Shown here: positions 1 through 10,259 of the stretch, piece by piece
Position numbering within the stretch: position 1 is the first letter of the stretch
Layout of the letters: every line of letters starts with the position of its first letter
Origin: Paracoccus tibetensis
Lineage (GTDB): Bacteria; Pseudomonadota; Alphaproteobacteria; Rhodobacterales; Rhodobacteraceae
Length of the DNA stretch: 64,000 bases
Direction: 5' to 3'
Assembly (NCBI RefSeq): GCF_900102505.1
Contig: NZ_FMVT01000006.1
Location: forward strand, 62,001-126,000
Notes under the pieces: generated by a model
Database searches by the model: none
What the model was told of the DNA's origin: nothing
The model's input: only the letters and a program-made list of their open reading frames with translations
Made by a program: the position numbers and the translations under genes

Positions 1-1
1 C

Positions 2-1174
2 GGGCGCGAGGTCTACGTCAACGCCCGCAACATTGCCGAGCGCACGTTGACCCTGTCCCAGCCTCTGTTCGGGGGACCGGCCACGCGCACCTACACCTTC
101 GAGCGCTACCGCTATCTCATCGACTTCTCGGGAATGAGCCAGATGGACCGGCTCAACTTCGCCAGCATCGACTTCGGCTGCGAGAGCATCGCCAGCGGCG
201 TCATGCTCTGCGCCAAGGGCGAAATGATCCAGTTCACCGACTGCTACTTCACCCGCCCACGCGACCGCGGCATCACCTCGATCGGGCGCGGCTGCCAGGA
301 CCTTCTGGTGGACAACTGCCAGTTCCTGTCCAACGACATGAGCGTGCCCGCCCAGCAGCGCACGACCATCGCGATCAACGTGAACGCGAACGACACCAAG
401 ATCCGCAACAACCGCTTCGTGCGCTTCGCCCATTTCATGGTCGCCTGCGGCGGCGGGCACATCATCAGCGGCAACCACTGGTTCCAGGGCGACGGCTCGG
501 GCGAGGGGCTGCGCTTCGCGGGCCTCGTGCTGACGCAGCCGAACGTGCAGACCACCGTCAACGGCAACTACATCGACAACGCCTCGATCGAGTGGACGAA
601 CGAGCACAGCGCCTATCCCGCCTTCACCGGCACCGAGTTCAGCTTCGGCGGCCTGACGCTGACGGGGAACACCTTCCTCTGCTCGAACACCGTGCCGTGG
701 TTCTCGTGGATCGTGGTGAAGCCCTACGGGCCGAACCACTTCATCCACGGGCTGAACGTGGTCGGCAACGTCTTCAAGGCGCTCTACGGCAGCATCACCC
801 GGATCGACCGGGTGGACAGCTCGATCGCGGATCTCGACTACAACAACATGCGCAACCTGCAGTTCGAGGCAAATACCTTTAACGGCATTCAGACCTATGT
901 CGCCAACCCGCTGATGATCCAGCACACGCAGAACACGGCGGCGGCGACCTGGACCATCCCCGTGATCGAGGGGCTGCCCTTCCAAGGCTGGACGAAGTCG
1001 GTGCAGTCGGTGGTGAACGAGACGGCGCTGACGACATCGAGCGGCGCGCGGCAGGACGTCGCGCCGGTGGTCAACGTGCAGGTGGGGGCGTCGCGGCGGC
1101 AGATCAGCCTGTCCTACGGCACGGCGCTGCGGGGGCGCGTCTGCCTCTACGTGCGGATGGACCGCCCGCAATAA
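2..1174 (+). CDS. Right-handed beta-helix (pectate-lyase-like) protein, 5' truncated by window edge
   Basis: The reading frame is open to the first base of the window, so the N-terminus is missing; a TTG at 47 is only an internal candidate start. About 390 residues are visible. The sequence is built of short, Asn/Gly-rich segments of alternating hydrophobic residues, many of the form NTF, NxF or GNTF, as expected for successive coils of a parallel beta-helix of the pectate lyase 3/GH28-related type. I see no catalytic signature that would prove polysaccharide cleavage. The last 30 residues look like a small cap. Most likely an exported or surface carbohydrate-interacting protein; a phage-tail-like spike is an alternative. 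It is followed by a clear terminator, so it is the last gene of its unit. Confidence 0.7.
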   Translation, partial: GREVYVNARNIAERTLTLSQPLFGGPATRTYTFERYRYLIDFSGMSQMDRLNFASIDFGCESIASGVMLCAKGEMIQFTDCYFTRPRDRGITSIGRGCQDLLVDNCQFLSNDMSVPAQQRTTIAINVNANDTKIRNNRFVRFAHFMVACGGGHIISGNHWFQGDGSGEGLRFAGLVLTQPNVQTTVNGNYIDNASIEWTNEHSAYPAFTGTEFSFGGLTLTGNTFLCSNTVPWFSWIVVKPYGPNHFIHGLNVVGNVFKALYGSITRIDRVDSSIADLDYNNMRNLQFEANTFNGIQTYVANPLMIQHTQNTAAATWTIPVIEGLPFQGWTKSVQSVVNETALTTSSGARQDVAPVVNVQVGASRRQISLSYGTALRGRVCLYVRMDRPQ

Positions 1175-1197
1175 CGCCCTCCGGTTGAACCCGAAAC

Positions 1198-1231
1198 GGC
1201 CCGTCGCGGAGCGTCCCGCGGCGGGCCTTTT
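1198..1231 (+). terminator. Rho-independent terminator of the beta-helix gene
   Basis: A 12-bp stem (1198-1209 with 1216-1227, one G-U pair) with a 6-nt loop is followed by four T residues. It begins 24 nt after the stop codon and separates the gene from the acs promoter region. Confidence 0.85.
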
Positions 1232-1298
1232 GCGTCGGCTGTGAAACGTTGACATGATCAGGCCTTTTCCTGTCAATTTGTTCACAAAAAAATTGTTT

Positions 1299-1317
1299 GC
1301 GTTAAATTACTTAACGC
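1299..1317. promoter_or_regulatory. Inverted repeat upstream of acs, candidate operator
   Basis: A perfect dyad GCGTTAA-N5-TTAACGC lies 100-118 nt before the acs start, in an AT-rich stretch (about 1245-1315) that contrasts with the flanking DNA. A TTGACA at 1249-1254 could be a -35 element, but I do not see a convincing -10 at 16-18 nt. The dyad is the obvious candidate for a transcription-factor site controlling acs; the factor is unknown. Confidence 0.4.
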
Positions 1318-1416
1318 GCGTCGCCGAATGTGCTTAACATTCCTCCAGAGGCAGCTGTTCAAGCAGCAGGCCGACAGATGGCACGACCTGGGCCGGGGGC
1401 CCGGAGAGGGGGAAAG

Positions 1417-3372
<1,956 letters not shown>

Positions 3373-3378
3373 CGATAG

Positions 3379-3405
3379 GGGGGCGGGCCGTCATGGCCCG
3401 CCCCC
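3379..3405 (+). other. Strong GC hairpin between acs and symporter genes
   Basis: An 11-bp perfect stem (3379-3389 with 3395-3405) with a 5-nt loop follows the acs stop codon by 6 nt. There is no T-run after it, so it is more likely an mRNA 3'-end stabiliser or partial attenuator that sets acs above symporter expression than a full terminator. Confidence 0.55.
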
Positions 3406-3494
3406 GCAACGCGTCCGGTCCCGCCGCAGGCCGAGACGCAGACAAGCAAGTGCGGCACGAGGGACGTGTCTGACGATGGGGAGGACCACAGGAC

Positions 3495-3752
3495 ATGAGC
3501 GATCGACAATCATCCAACGCCTACTGGCAGGCCAATCTTAAGATCATCTACATCTGCATCGCCATCTGGGCCATCGTGTCCTATGGCTTCGGCATCATCC
3601 TGCGCCCGATGCTGGCAGCGATCCCGATCGGTGGCACCGACCTGGGTTTCTGGTTCGCGCAGCAGGGCTCCATCCTGATCTTCATCGTGCTGATCTTCTG
3701 GTACACGGCGCGCATGAACAAGATCGACGCCGAACACGGCGTGGACGAGTGA
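3495..3752 (+). CDS. DUF4212 small subunit of Na+/solute symporter
   Basis: An 85-residue protein with two hydrophobic helices (about residues 18-42 and 52-72) separated by a short loop, and a polar N-terminus beginning with the Ala-Tyr-Trp pattern typical of DUF4212 ('putative solute:sodium symporter small subunit'). Family members are nearly always encoded directly before a large SSS-family permease, as here (10-nt gap), and are thought to assist it in the inner membrane. The start has a GGGAGGACCACAGGAC leader. Confidence 0.92.
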   Translation: MSDRQSSNAYWQANLKIIYICIAIWAIVSYGFGIILRPMLAAIPIGGTDLGFWFAQQGSILIFIVLIFWYTARMNKIDAEHGVDE

Positions 3753-3762
3753 GGAACGGATC

Positions 3763-5574
3763 ATGAGTCAGTTTACCCTCAACCTCATCGTCATCGGCGC
3801 CTCCTTCGCGCTGTATATTGGCATCGCCATCTGGGCGCGCGCCGGCTCCACGGCCGAGTTCTACGCCGCCAACCGCGGCGTCGGCCCGGTCATGAACGGC
3901 ATGGCCACGGCGGCCGACTGGATGTCGGCGGCCTCGTTCATCTCGATGGCCGGCCTCATCGCCTTCACGGGCTATGACAACTCGACCTACTTGATGGGCT
4001 GGACCGGCGGCTACGTGCTGCTGGCGCTGCTGCTTGCCCCCTACCTGCGCAAGTTCGGCAAGTTCACCGTGCCCGAGTTCATCGGCGACCGCTTTTATTC
4101 CAGCTCGGCCCGGATCATCGGCGTCGTCTGCCTGCTCATCGTCTCGATCACCTACGTGATCGGCCAGATGACCGGCGTGGGCGTCACCTTCTCGCGCTAC
4201 CTGGAAGTGTCGAACTCGACCGGTCTGTGGATCGGCGCGGCGCTGGTCTTCTGCTACGCCGTTCTCGGCGGGATGAAGGGCATCACCTACACGCAGGTCG
4301 CGCAGTACATCGTGCTGATCACCGCCTACACCATCCCGGCGGTCTTCATCTCGCTGCAACTGACGGGCAACTTCCTGCCGCAGCTTGGCCTCTTCGGCAC
4401 GCATGACGCGTCGGGCCTCGCCTTCCTGTCCAAGCTGGACCAACTGGTGACCGACCTCGGCTTCCGCCAGTACACCGGCCACCACAACTCGACCCTCGAC
4501 ATGGTGCTGTTCACCCTGGCGCTGATGATCGGCACCGCGGGCCTGCCGCACGTGATCATCCGCTTCTTCACCGTGCCGAAGGTCTCGGATGCACGGAAAT
4601 CGGCGGGCTGGGCGCTGGTCTTCATCGCGCTGCTCTACACCGTGGCGCCTGCCGTCGGCTCGATGGCGCGCTTCAACCTGACCGCGACCATGTGGCCGGG
4701 CGCCGAAACCGGCGAGACCTTCAGCGCCGAGCCGATCACGCTCGAGGCGATCGAGACCTCGCCCGATCTGGAATGGATGCGCCGCTGGCAGCTGACCGGC
4801 CTTCTCAACTGGGAAGACAAGAACGGCGACGGCTTCATCCAGTACTACAACGAGGCGAATGCCGCGAACGCGCCGGTTGCCGCCATCGTCGAAGAGCAGG
4901 GCCTCGTCGGCAACGAGCTGACCACGGTGAACAACGACATCATGGTTCTCGCGAACCCTGAGATCGCCAACCTGCCGGGCTGGGTCATCGCCATCGTCGC
5001 CGCCGGCGGCCTTGCCGCCGCGCTCTCGACCGCCGCGGGCCTGCTGCTGGCCATCTCGGGCGCCGTGTCGCACGACCTGATCAAGGGCACGCTCATGCCC
5101 AACATCAGCGAGCGCGGAGAGTTGAACGCCGCCCGCATCTCGATGGCGGTCTCGATCCTGGTCGCGACGCTCCTGGGTCTGAACCCGCCGGGCTTTGCGG
5201 CGCAGACCGTGGCACTGGCCTTCGGCCTTGCCGCCAGCTCGATCTTCCCGGTGCTGATGATGGGCATCTTCTCGAAGCGGGTGACCAAGGAAGGCGCGAT
5301 CGCCGGCATGATCGCCGGGATGCTGACGACCATCCTCTACATCTTCACCTACAAGGGCTGGTTCTTCATCGCGGGCACCAACATGCTGCCCGACACGCCC
5401 GACGCCTGGATGTTCGGCATCTCGCCGGCCTCTTTCGGGACGATCGGCGCGGTGATCAACTTCGCGGTGGCCTTCATCGTCTCGCGGATGACGCAGAAGC
5501 CCCCGGTCCACGTGCAGGAGCTGGTCGAATCGATCCGCGTCCCGCGCGGCGCCGGTGGCGCGATCGCCCACTGA
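3763..5574 (+). CDS. Sodium:solute symporter large subunit (acetate permease-like, VC_2705 type)
   Basis: A 603-residue polytopic inner-membrane protein of the SSS family with about 13 predicted helices. N-terminal features of ActP-like carriers are visible: the AANRGVGPVMNGMA segment near residue 30, followed by ADWMSAASFI. A roughly 110-residue hydrophilic insertion (about residues 305-395) before the last helices is typical of the DUF4212-partnered subfamily, whose substrates are usually short-chain carboxylates. Linkage to acs makes acetate or a related monocarboxylate the best guess. Not distinguished by sequence alone from propionate or pyruvate transport. Confidence 0.9.
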   Translation: MSQFTLNLIVIGASFALYIGIAIWARAGSTAEFYAANRGVGPVMNGMATAADWMSAASFISMAGLIAFTGYDNSTYLMGWTGGYVLLALLLAPYLRKFGKFTVPEFIGDRFYSSSARIIGVVCLLIVSITYVIGQMTGVGVTFSRYLEVSNSTGLWIGAALVFCYAVLGGMKGITYTQVAQYIVLITAYTIPAVFISLQLTGNFLPQLGLFGTHDASGLAFLSKLDQLVTDLGFRQYTGHHNSTLDMVLFTLALMIGTAGLPHVIIRFFTVPKVSDARKSAGWALVFIALLYTVAPAVGSMARFNLTATMWPGAETGETFSAEPITLEAIETSPDLEWMRRWQLTGLLNWEDKNGDGFIQYYNEANAANAPVAAIVEEQGLVGNELTTVNNDIMVLANPEIANLPGWVIAIVAAGGLAAALSTAAGLLLAISGAVSHDLIKGTLMPNISERGELNAARISMAVSILVATLLGLNPPGFAAQTVALAFGLAASSIFPVLMMGIFSKRVTKEGAIAGMIAGMLTTILYIFTYKGWFFIAGTNMLPDTPDAWMFGISPASFGTIGAVINFAVAFIVSRMTQKPPVHVQELVESIRVPRGAGGAIAH

Positions 5575-5639
5575 GCCTGAAACGCCGCGTCCCCTTTCTG
5601 GGGGCGCGGCAACCGCAACCGTCCGGGGGCCGCAGCGTG

Positions 5640-7448
5640 ATGTCCGACATCGCAGATTTCATCGCCACGGTGCATCCCTATGACAGCCTGCCGCGGGACG
5701 AGCTGGCGCATGTCGCCGGCTTCTTCAGCCGCAGGAGCTACCCCGCCGGCGCGACCGTCTATTCCTATGGCGACCGCCTGCCGGGGCTCTACCTAATCGA
5801 GACCGGCGCGATCACCGTCAGCGACCGCAACGGCGACAGCGTCTCGCAACTGGGACCCCGCAACAGCTTCGGCGAGCGCGGGCTGCTGCGCGACGGCCTG
5901 GCCGTTACCACTGCACGGGCGGAGGCGGACAGCACCGTCCTCATGCTGCCGCGCGACGAGGTGCGCCGCCTCATCGAGGCGCATCGCGCCGTCGCCCGCT
6001 TCTTCGACCGTGGCCGCGGCCCGGCCGATCGCGCCGCGCCCGTGGCGACGCTGAAGGTCGAGGACCTGCTGACCGCGCGCCCCCTGGCCTGCGCGCCCCA
6101 CACCCCCGTGATCGAGGCGGCGCGGATGATGCGCGCGGCCCATGCCAGCAGCCTCGGCGTGACCGAGGCGGGGCGGCTGGTCGGGCTTGTGACCATCCGC
6201 GACATGTCGAACCGCGTCGTGGCCGAGGGGCTGGACCTGACCCGGCCCGTGCGGGACGTGATGACGCGCGATCCGGTCACGCTGGCGCCCTCGGCGCTTG
6301 GCTACGACGTGCTCAACATCATGCTGGAGCGGCGCGTCAGCCACCTGCCGGTGGTCGAGGGCGGGCGCTTTCTCGGCATGATCAGCCAGTCCGATCTGAC
6401 GCGCGTGCAGGCGATCTCGGCCTCGGGGCTGATCCACGAGGTCTCGCGCGCCGAGGACAGCGCCCAGATGGCCCGCGCCACCGCCCGCATTCCCGAACTG
6501 CTGGTCCAGCTCGTCGCCGCCCACCAGCGGCACGAGGTCGTCACGCGGATGATCACCGACATCGCCGATGCCGTGACGCGGCGTCTGATCGTGCTGGCCA
6601 AGGCCGAACTGGGGCCGGCCCCCGCGCCCTGGCTCTGGGCTGCCTGCGGCAGCCAGGGCCGGCAGGAGCAGACCGGCGTCAGCGACCAGGACAACTGCCT
6701 GATCCTGGCCGATGGGGCGGACCCCGCTGATCCGTGGTTCCGCGACCTGGCGCGGATGGTCAGCGACGGGCTGGACGCCTGCGGCTATGTCTACTGCCCC
6801 GGCGAAATGATGGCGACGAACCCGCGCTGGCGGCAGCCGCTGGACGTGTGGCGGCGCTATTTCCGCGACTGGACGCGCCAGCCCAGCCCCGAGGCGCAGA
6901 TGCTGTCCTCGGTCATGTTCGACCTGCGCGCGATCGGCGGCGAGGCCGCGCTGCTCGAGGACTTGCAGCGCGAGACGCTGGAGGCCGCCTCGCGAAACTC
7001 GATCTTCGTGGCGCACATGATCTCGAACTCGCTCAAGCACCGGCCGCCGCTCGGCCTCATCGCGGGTTTCGCGACGATCCGCTCGGGCGAGCACCGCCAC
7101 CACATCGACATGAAGCTGAGCGGCGTGGTCCCGGTCACGGACCTCGCGCGGGTCTATGCGCTGAAGGGCCGGATCACCGCGGTCAATACCCGCGCCCGCC
7201 TGCAGGAGGCCGAGAGCCGCGGCGTCGTCTCGGCCTCGGGCGCGCGCGATCTTGTCGCGGCCTATGACATGATCCAGACCATGCGCCTCGAGAACCAGGC
7301 GCATCTGGTCAAGGCGGGGCGCAAGCCCGACAACTACCTGTCGCCGGGCGATCTGCCCGACTTCGAGCGCAGCCACCTCAGGGACGCCTTCGTGGTGGTG
7401 CGCTCGATGCAGTCGGCACTCGGACATGGAAAGGGAATGCTGGGATGA
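5640..7448 (+). CDS. cNMP-binding/CBS-pair/DUF294 nucleotidyltransferase-like protein
   Basis: About 602 residues in four parts: a cyclic-nucleotide-binding-like beta roll (1-125), two CBS motifs (about 140-255), a DUF294 putative nucleotidyltransferase domain with GSQGRQEQTGVSDQDN near residue 340, and a helical DUF294 C-terminal domain. That motif resembles the G-S...D-x-D catalytic pattern of GlnD/GlnE-type transferases, so activity is plausible, but no substrate is known for the family. The ATG at 5640 (GTG at 5637 is equally in frame) gives the natural start. It is the third gene of the acetate cluster. DUF294 genes next to SSS symporters and DEDD exonucleases are also seen in Pseudomonas, from memory. 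Likely a cytosolic sensor or modifier of uptake. Confidence 0.85.
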   Translation: MSDIADFIATVHPYDSLPRDELAHVAGFFSRRSYPAGATVYSYGDRLPGLYLIETGAITVSDRNGDSVSQLGPRNSFGERGLLRDGLAVTTARAEADSTVLMLPRDEVRRLIEAHRAVARFFDRGRGPADRAAPVATLKVEDLLTARPLACAPHTPVIEAARMMRAAHASSLGVTEAGRLVGLVTIRDMSNRVVAEGLDLTRPVRDVMTRDPVTLAPSALGYDVLNIMLERRVSHLPVVEGGRFLGMISQSDLTRVQAISASGLIHEVSRAEDSAQMARATARIPELLVQLVAAHQRHEVVTRMITDIADAVTRRLIVLAKAELGPAPAPWLWAACGSQGRQEQTGVSDQDNCLILADGADPADPWFRDLARMVSDGLDACGYVYCPGEMMATNPRWRQPLDVWRRYFRDWTRQPSPEAQMLSSVMFDLRAIGGEAALLEDLQRETLEAASRNSIFVAHMISNSLKHRPPLGLIAGFATIRSGEHRHHIDMKLSGVVPVTDLARVYALKGRITAVNTRARLQEAESRGVVSASGARDLVAAYDMIQTMRLENQAHLVKAGRKPDNYLSPGDLPDFERSHLRDAFVVVRSMQSALGHGKGMLG

Positions 7449-7945
7449 GCGGGATCGGCGTCGAGATCTTGGGGGTCGTGGCCGTGGGCATCGGCATGGC
7501 CGCGGTGCTCTATGCGCTGCGCCACGCCGCGCAGCGCGCCGGCTGGAAGCTGCCGCTTTGGCTGCTGCCGGCAGGCATCGGCGCGGCGATGGTCATGTAT
7601 TCGGTCTGGAACGACTATGCCTGGTACGACCGGGCCGTGGCGCGCCTGCCGGCGGGGACCGAGGTGCTGATGGTCGGCACGGCCCGGCAGGCCTGGGCGC
7701 CCTGGACCTTCCTCGCGCCGGTCGAGGTGCGCTTCGCCGCGCTCGATCCGTCGGCCGTGACCGAGGCCGCCGAGGGCAGGCGCCATGCGCAGATCATGCT
7801 GGTCGAGCGGCGTGGCCAGACGCTGCTGGTCCCGCAGGAATTCGACTGCGCCGGCGGCATGATCCGCCCGGCGCGCGGGGACTGGGCGCCGGCGGCGGCG
7901 GGCGATCCCGCCTTCGCCGCCGTCTGCGGCGAGGGAGGCGCGTGA
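7445..7945 (+). CDS. Small membrane-anchored protein of the acetate cluster, unknown function
   Basis: A 166-residue protein with two N-terminal hydrophobic helices (about 5-28 and 36-52) and a roughly 110-residue hydrophilic domain rich in short beta-strand-like segments, probably periplasmic, with two cysteines near the C-terminus. I do not recognise a family. Its start overlaps the DUF294 stop (ATGA) and its stop overlaps the receiver start by one base, so it is translationally embedded between two signalling genes. A periplasmic input module for the sensor encoded two genes downstream is a reasonable but unproven idea. Confidence 0.7.
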   Translation: MSGIGVEILGVVAVGIGMAAVLYALRHAAQRAGWKLPLWLLPAGIGAAMVMYSVWNDYAWYDRAVARLPAGTEVLMVGTARQAWAPWTFLAPVEVRFAALDPSAVTEAAEGRRHAQIMLVERRGQTLLVPQEFDCAGGMIRPARGDWAPAAAGDPAFAAVCGEGGA

Positions 7946-8316
7946 TGGCCGAGATCCTTGTGATCGAGGACGAGGACAACATCGCGGTCGCGCTGGACTT
8001 CCTGCTGACCCGCGACGGCCATTCGCACAAGCGCATGGCCACGGGCGCGGGCGCCGTCGCGCGCATCCGCGAGACGCATCCCGACCTCGTGCTTCTGGAC
8101 GTGATGCTTCCCGATGTCTCGGGCTACCAGATCGTGCAGGACGTGCGCGCCGATCCCTCGCTGGCCGATGTCCGCGTGCTGATGATGACGGCCCGCGGCT
8201 CGGTGGTCGAGCGGCGCAAGGGGCTGGCGCTTGGCGCGGACGGGTTCATCGCCAAGCCCTTCGAGCTGTCCGAGCTGCGGGCCGAGATGTCGCGCCTGCT
8301 GCAAGGGCCGTGCTGA
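7945..8316 (+). CDS. Stand-alone response-regulator receiver domain
   Basis: A 123-residue CheY-like receiver with no output domain. The acidic pocket (Glu8, Asp9), phospho-acceptor Asp52 in LLDVMLPD, Thr82 and Lys104 are all present, so phosphorylation is possible. The ATG at 7945 shares a base with the previous stop; the stop overlaps the GTG start of the following sensor-like gene. As an output-less receiver it must act by protein contact. The obvious partners are the sensor/exonuclease fusion and the DUF294 protein in the same operon. Confidence 0.92.
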   Translation: MAEILVIEDEDNIAVALDFLLTRDGHSHKRMATGAGAVARIRETHPDLVLLDVMLPDVSGYQIVQDVRADPSLADVRVLMMTARGSVVERRKGLALGADGFIAKPFELSELRAEMSRLLQGPC

Positions 8317-10259
8317 CGCGGCTGTCCCTGCGGGTCCGGTTCCTGCTGCTCTTCGCGGCACTGGCGGCGGCCGGCCTTGTGCTTCTGGTGCTGGCGCTGT
8401 GGCTGGCGGCCGCGCGGCTGGCCGGCCAGGGCGTCGCGCCGGCGCAGATGCTGGACGGGCTGGTGCAGGCCGGGCTGGTTCTGGGCTTCGGGCTGGTGGG
8501 CGCGATCACCGCGCTCTGGCTGCTGATCGACCGCCACGTGGCCCGGCCGATCGAGGCGCTGGCGGGCGGGCTGCGCACGGGCCAGGCGCCCGACCCGGAG
8601 GCCGCGCGCTATCTTGCCGACTTGGGGCCCGCGGCTGCCGAGGCCGCCGAGGCGCGGGCGGCCTCGGCCGAGGCGCTGGCGGCGGCGGTCAACGAGCACG
8701 CGGCCGACCTGGCGCGCGAGAAGGCAAGCCTCGAATCGATCCTTGCCGATTTCGGCGCCGGCGCGGTGATCTCGGACGCCTCGGGACGGGTCGTCTTCTA
8801 CAACGCTTCTGCCGCGCGGCTGCTGCCAGGCCTTGGCCTCGACCGGCCGCTCGACCGGCACCTGCTGCGCGGCGCGCTGGAGGCGGCCGAGGCGCGGCTG
8901 GCGGCGGGCGCGGGGGCGACGGACCTCATCTGCATGACGCCCGAGGGCCAGCGCCTGTCGGGCCGGATGCGCCGGGTCGAGGACGGCACGCTCCTGATCC
9001 TGCGCGACCGACCGGCCGAGCGACCGGCCCCGCGCGCGACGCTGGAGGCGCTGCGCCGGCACGCCGCGACGCTGGTGCCGATGCTGGACGCGCTGGACGG
9101 CCCGATCCCGCCGCAGCTCGCCCGGGCCATCCGCGACGAGGGGCAGGGCCTTGCCCATGCCACCCGCCAGCTTTCCGAGATCCTGGCGGGCGACGCGCCG
9201 GCGGGGATCGCGGGGCTGGACGAGCTGGGCGCCGGGCTGGAGCTGGCCGCGGACCTGCCGCGCGGGCTGCGCTTCCAGGCCGAGGCCGGGCCGCTGAACG
9301 CGCTGCTGCGCCATCTCGACCGCTGCCTGCGTGGGCAGGGCCTTGCCCCGCGCCTGTCGCTGGAGGCCGCCGGGGCCGAGGCGCTGCTGGCGCTGGATTG
9401 GGACGGCCCGCCTTTGGCGATGGACGCGCTGGAGGGCTGGCTTGCCGCCGCGCCCGACCAAGGCCAGCCCGACATCACCGGGACCGAGATCCTCGCCAGC
9501 CACGGCACCGGGCTCTGGCCCGAAGCGGCCGGGGATCGCGCGCGGCTGGTGCTGCCGCTGCGGCTGGTCGTCGGGCTGGCCGACAGTGCCGGGGTGACCT
9601 ACGACTTCGCGCTGACCACCCGCGGGGCGGCGTCCTCTCGGCTTGCCGATCTGACCTGCGTGGTCTTCGACACCGAGACGACGGGGCTGGAGCCGACGGA
9701 CCGGATCGTGCAGATCGCGGGCCTGCGCATCGCCCGCGGCCGCCTGACCGGCGAGCGGTTCGAGACGCTGGTCCATCCCGGCCGCCCGATCCCGCCCGCC
9801 TCGACCGCGATCCACGGCATCGATGACGCGATGGTGGCCGAGGCGCCCGACATGACGCGGGCGCTGGCGGCCTTCCACCATTTCGCGGAAGGCGCGGTGC
9901 TGGTCGCGCATAACGCGCCCTTCGACATGGGCTTCTTGCGCCGCGCCGCGCCCGAGACGGGCGCGCATTTCGACAATCCGGTCCTCGACACGGTGCTGCT
10001 GTCGGCGATGGTCTGGGGCCAGTCGGCGCCGCACAGCCTCGACGCGCTGACCGAGCGGCTCGGCATCGCCATCCCGCCCGAGGCGCGGCACACGGCGATG
10101 GGCGACACGGTGGCGACGGCCGAGGCCTTCCTGCGCCTGATCGCGGCGCTCGAGGCCAAGGGGATCGAGCGGCTGGAGCAGGCCCTGGCCGAAGGGCGCA
10201 AGCACCGGCGGCTGGTCCGCGACGCCAACTTGCCGACGCAAGGCGCGGGCGGCGGCTAG
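8310..10259 (+). CDS. Membrane sensor (degenerate histidine-kinase-like) fused to DEDDh 3'-5' exonuclease
   Basis: A 649-residue protein starting at GTG 8310, inside the receiver's last codons. Residues 8-36 and 52-73 are membrane helices, then a HAMP-like linker, an Ala-rich coiled region (105-140) and a PAS-like fold (140-232). Residues 242-420 have the length and hydrophobic pattern of HisKA plus HATPase, ending in LVLPLRL, but lack a convincing H-box or the N, G1 and G2 nucleotide boxes, so kinase activity is doubtful. Residues 447-625 are a DnaQ/epsilon-type exonuclease with every catalytic residue: Asp454, Glu456 (FDTETTGL), Asp539 (AHNAPFDMGFL), His594 and Asp599. A simple exonuclease occupies the equivalent place in other acetate clusters (from memory); the membrane sensor fusion is unusual. 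Substrate unknown: DNA, RNA or a nucleotide signal. Confidence 0.85.
   Translation: MLTRLSLRVRFLLLFAALAAAGLVLLVLALWLAAARLAGQGVAPAQMLDGLVQAGLVLGFGLVGAITALWLLIDRHVARPIEALAGGLRTGQAPDPEAARYLADLGPAAAEAAEARAASAEALAAAVNEHAADLAREKASLESILADFGAGAVISDASGRVVFYNASAARLLPGLGLDRPLDRHLLRGALEAAEARLAAGAGATDLICMTPEGQRLSGRMRRVEDGTLLILRDRPAERPAPRATLEALRRHAATLVPMLDALDGPIPPQLARAIRDEGQGLAHATRQLSEILAGDAPAGIAGLDELGAGLELAADLPRGLRFQAEAGPLNALLRHLDRCLRGQGLAPRLSLEAAGAEALLALDWDGPPLAMDALEGWLAAAPDQGQPDITGTEILASHGTGLWPEAAGDRARLVLPLRLVVGLADSAGVTYDFALTTRGAASSRLADLTCVVFDTETTGLEPTDRIVQIAGLRIARGRLTGERFETLVHPGRPIPPASTAIHGIDDAMVAEAPDMTRALAAFHHFAEGAVLVAHNAPFDMGFLRRAAPETGAHFDNPVLDTVLLSAMVWGQSAPHSLDALTERLGIAIPPEARHTAMGDTVATAEAFLRLIAALEAKGIERLEQALAEGRKHRRLVRDANLPTQGAGGG

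Noticed and set aside
1330..1416. Upstream extension of acs
   Set aside because: The additional 29 residues do not resemble Acs N-termini, whereas ATG 1417 has a strong ribosome site and gives the family length.
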